Source of the DNA: Gemmatimonadota bacterium
GTDB taxonomy: Bacteria; Latescibacterota; UBA2968; UBA8231
Direction of reading: 5' to 3'
NCBI GenBank assembly: GCA_026706505.1
Contig: JAPOYQ010000632.1
Location: 1 to 13,290, forward strand
DNA length: 13,290 nt
A program made the position numbers and the translations under genes. Below the pieces are notes generated by a model. That model saw only the letters and a program-made list of their open reading frames with translations. It did not search any database and was not told the origin of the DNA. Below are positions 13,277 through 13,290 of this stretch, one piece after another. Positions within the stretch are counted from its first letter, which is position 1; each line of letters opens with the position of its first letter.

Positions 13277-13290
13277 ACAGAACTCTCGTG
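13261..13290 (+). pseudogene. Fragment of a second hsp20 gene (runs off right edge)
   Basis: The last 30 bases match hsp20 bases 12027-12056 at 27 of 30 positions and in frame would read E-I-T-V-A-D-R-T-L-V, the counterpart of E-I-T-V-D-D-G-T-L-V (residues 72-81 of Hsp20). There is no usable start in this frame: a TAA lies at 13210-13212 and no ATG, GTG or TTG follows it, and the preceding sequence does not resemble the Hsp20 N-terminus. It is therefore most likely the interior of a 5'-truncated duplicate that continues to the right. The right boundary is unknown. Confidence 0.45.

Overview
The window looks like a chromosomal segment from an uncultivated Gram-negative-type bacterium. Evidence for this is a diderm-style lipoprotein, Sec-exported proteins, good Shine-Dalgarno sites, frequent GTG starts and a textbook sigma-54 promoter. 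The gene mix includes a DUF6785/DUF6784-like polytopic membrane protein, a TPR lipoprotein, a Gfo/Idh/MocA - aldo/keto reductase - sulfatase set, a flotillin with NfeD, and a UPF0175/DUF3368 toxin-antitoxin pair. It recalls Latescibacterota, Poribacteria and similar lineages. That placement is inference from gene content only.

Left part (1-4694): a leftward exported protein with a CBM9/DOMON-like beta-sandwich signature runs off the left edge. Its long leader has a good sigma-70-type promoter and a possible 26-codon upstream ORF with its own strong ribosome binding site. Divergent from it is a 733-codon multi-spanning membrane protein with an uncertain start. Convergent with that is a 485-residue lipoprotein built almost entirely of TPR repeats.

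Middle part (4924-10206): three tightly packed rightward genes encode a Gfo/Idh/MocA oxidoreductase, an aldo/keto reductase and a type I sulfatase without signal peptide, probably one catabolic operon. After a 75-base gap come a flotillin-type SPFH protein and a short NfeD protein, a classic membrane-scaffold pair separated by one base. An M20-family metallohydrolase reads in the opposite direction, and its stop codon shares a CTAG palindrome with the nfeD stop.

Right part (11553-13290): a small heat shock protein (Hsp20) is driven by a near-perfect sigma-54 -24/-12 element and ends in a strong bidirectional hairpin terminator. Convergent with it is a UPF0175 antitoxin / DUF3368 PIN-domain toxin operon. 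The toxin active-site region has Asn-Glu where the family normally has Asp-Asp. The toxin-antitoxin promoter region carries a perfect 10-bp inverted repeat and, at the window edge, a 30-base sequence that matches the hsp20 coding sequence at 27 of 30 positions. This suggests that the pair sits beside, or was inserted into, a duplicated and broken hsp20 copy. This right-hand junction is the most unusual part of the window. No tRNA, rRNA, CRISPR array or insertion sequence was seen.
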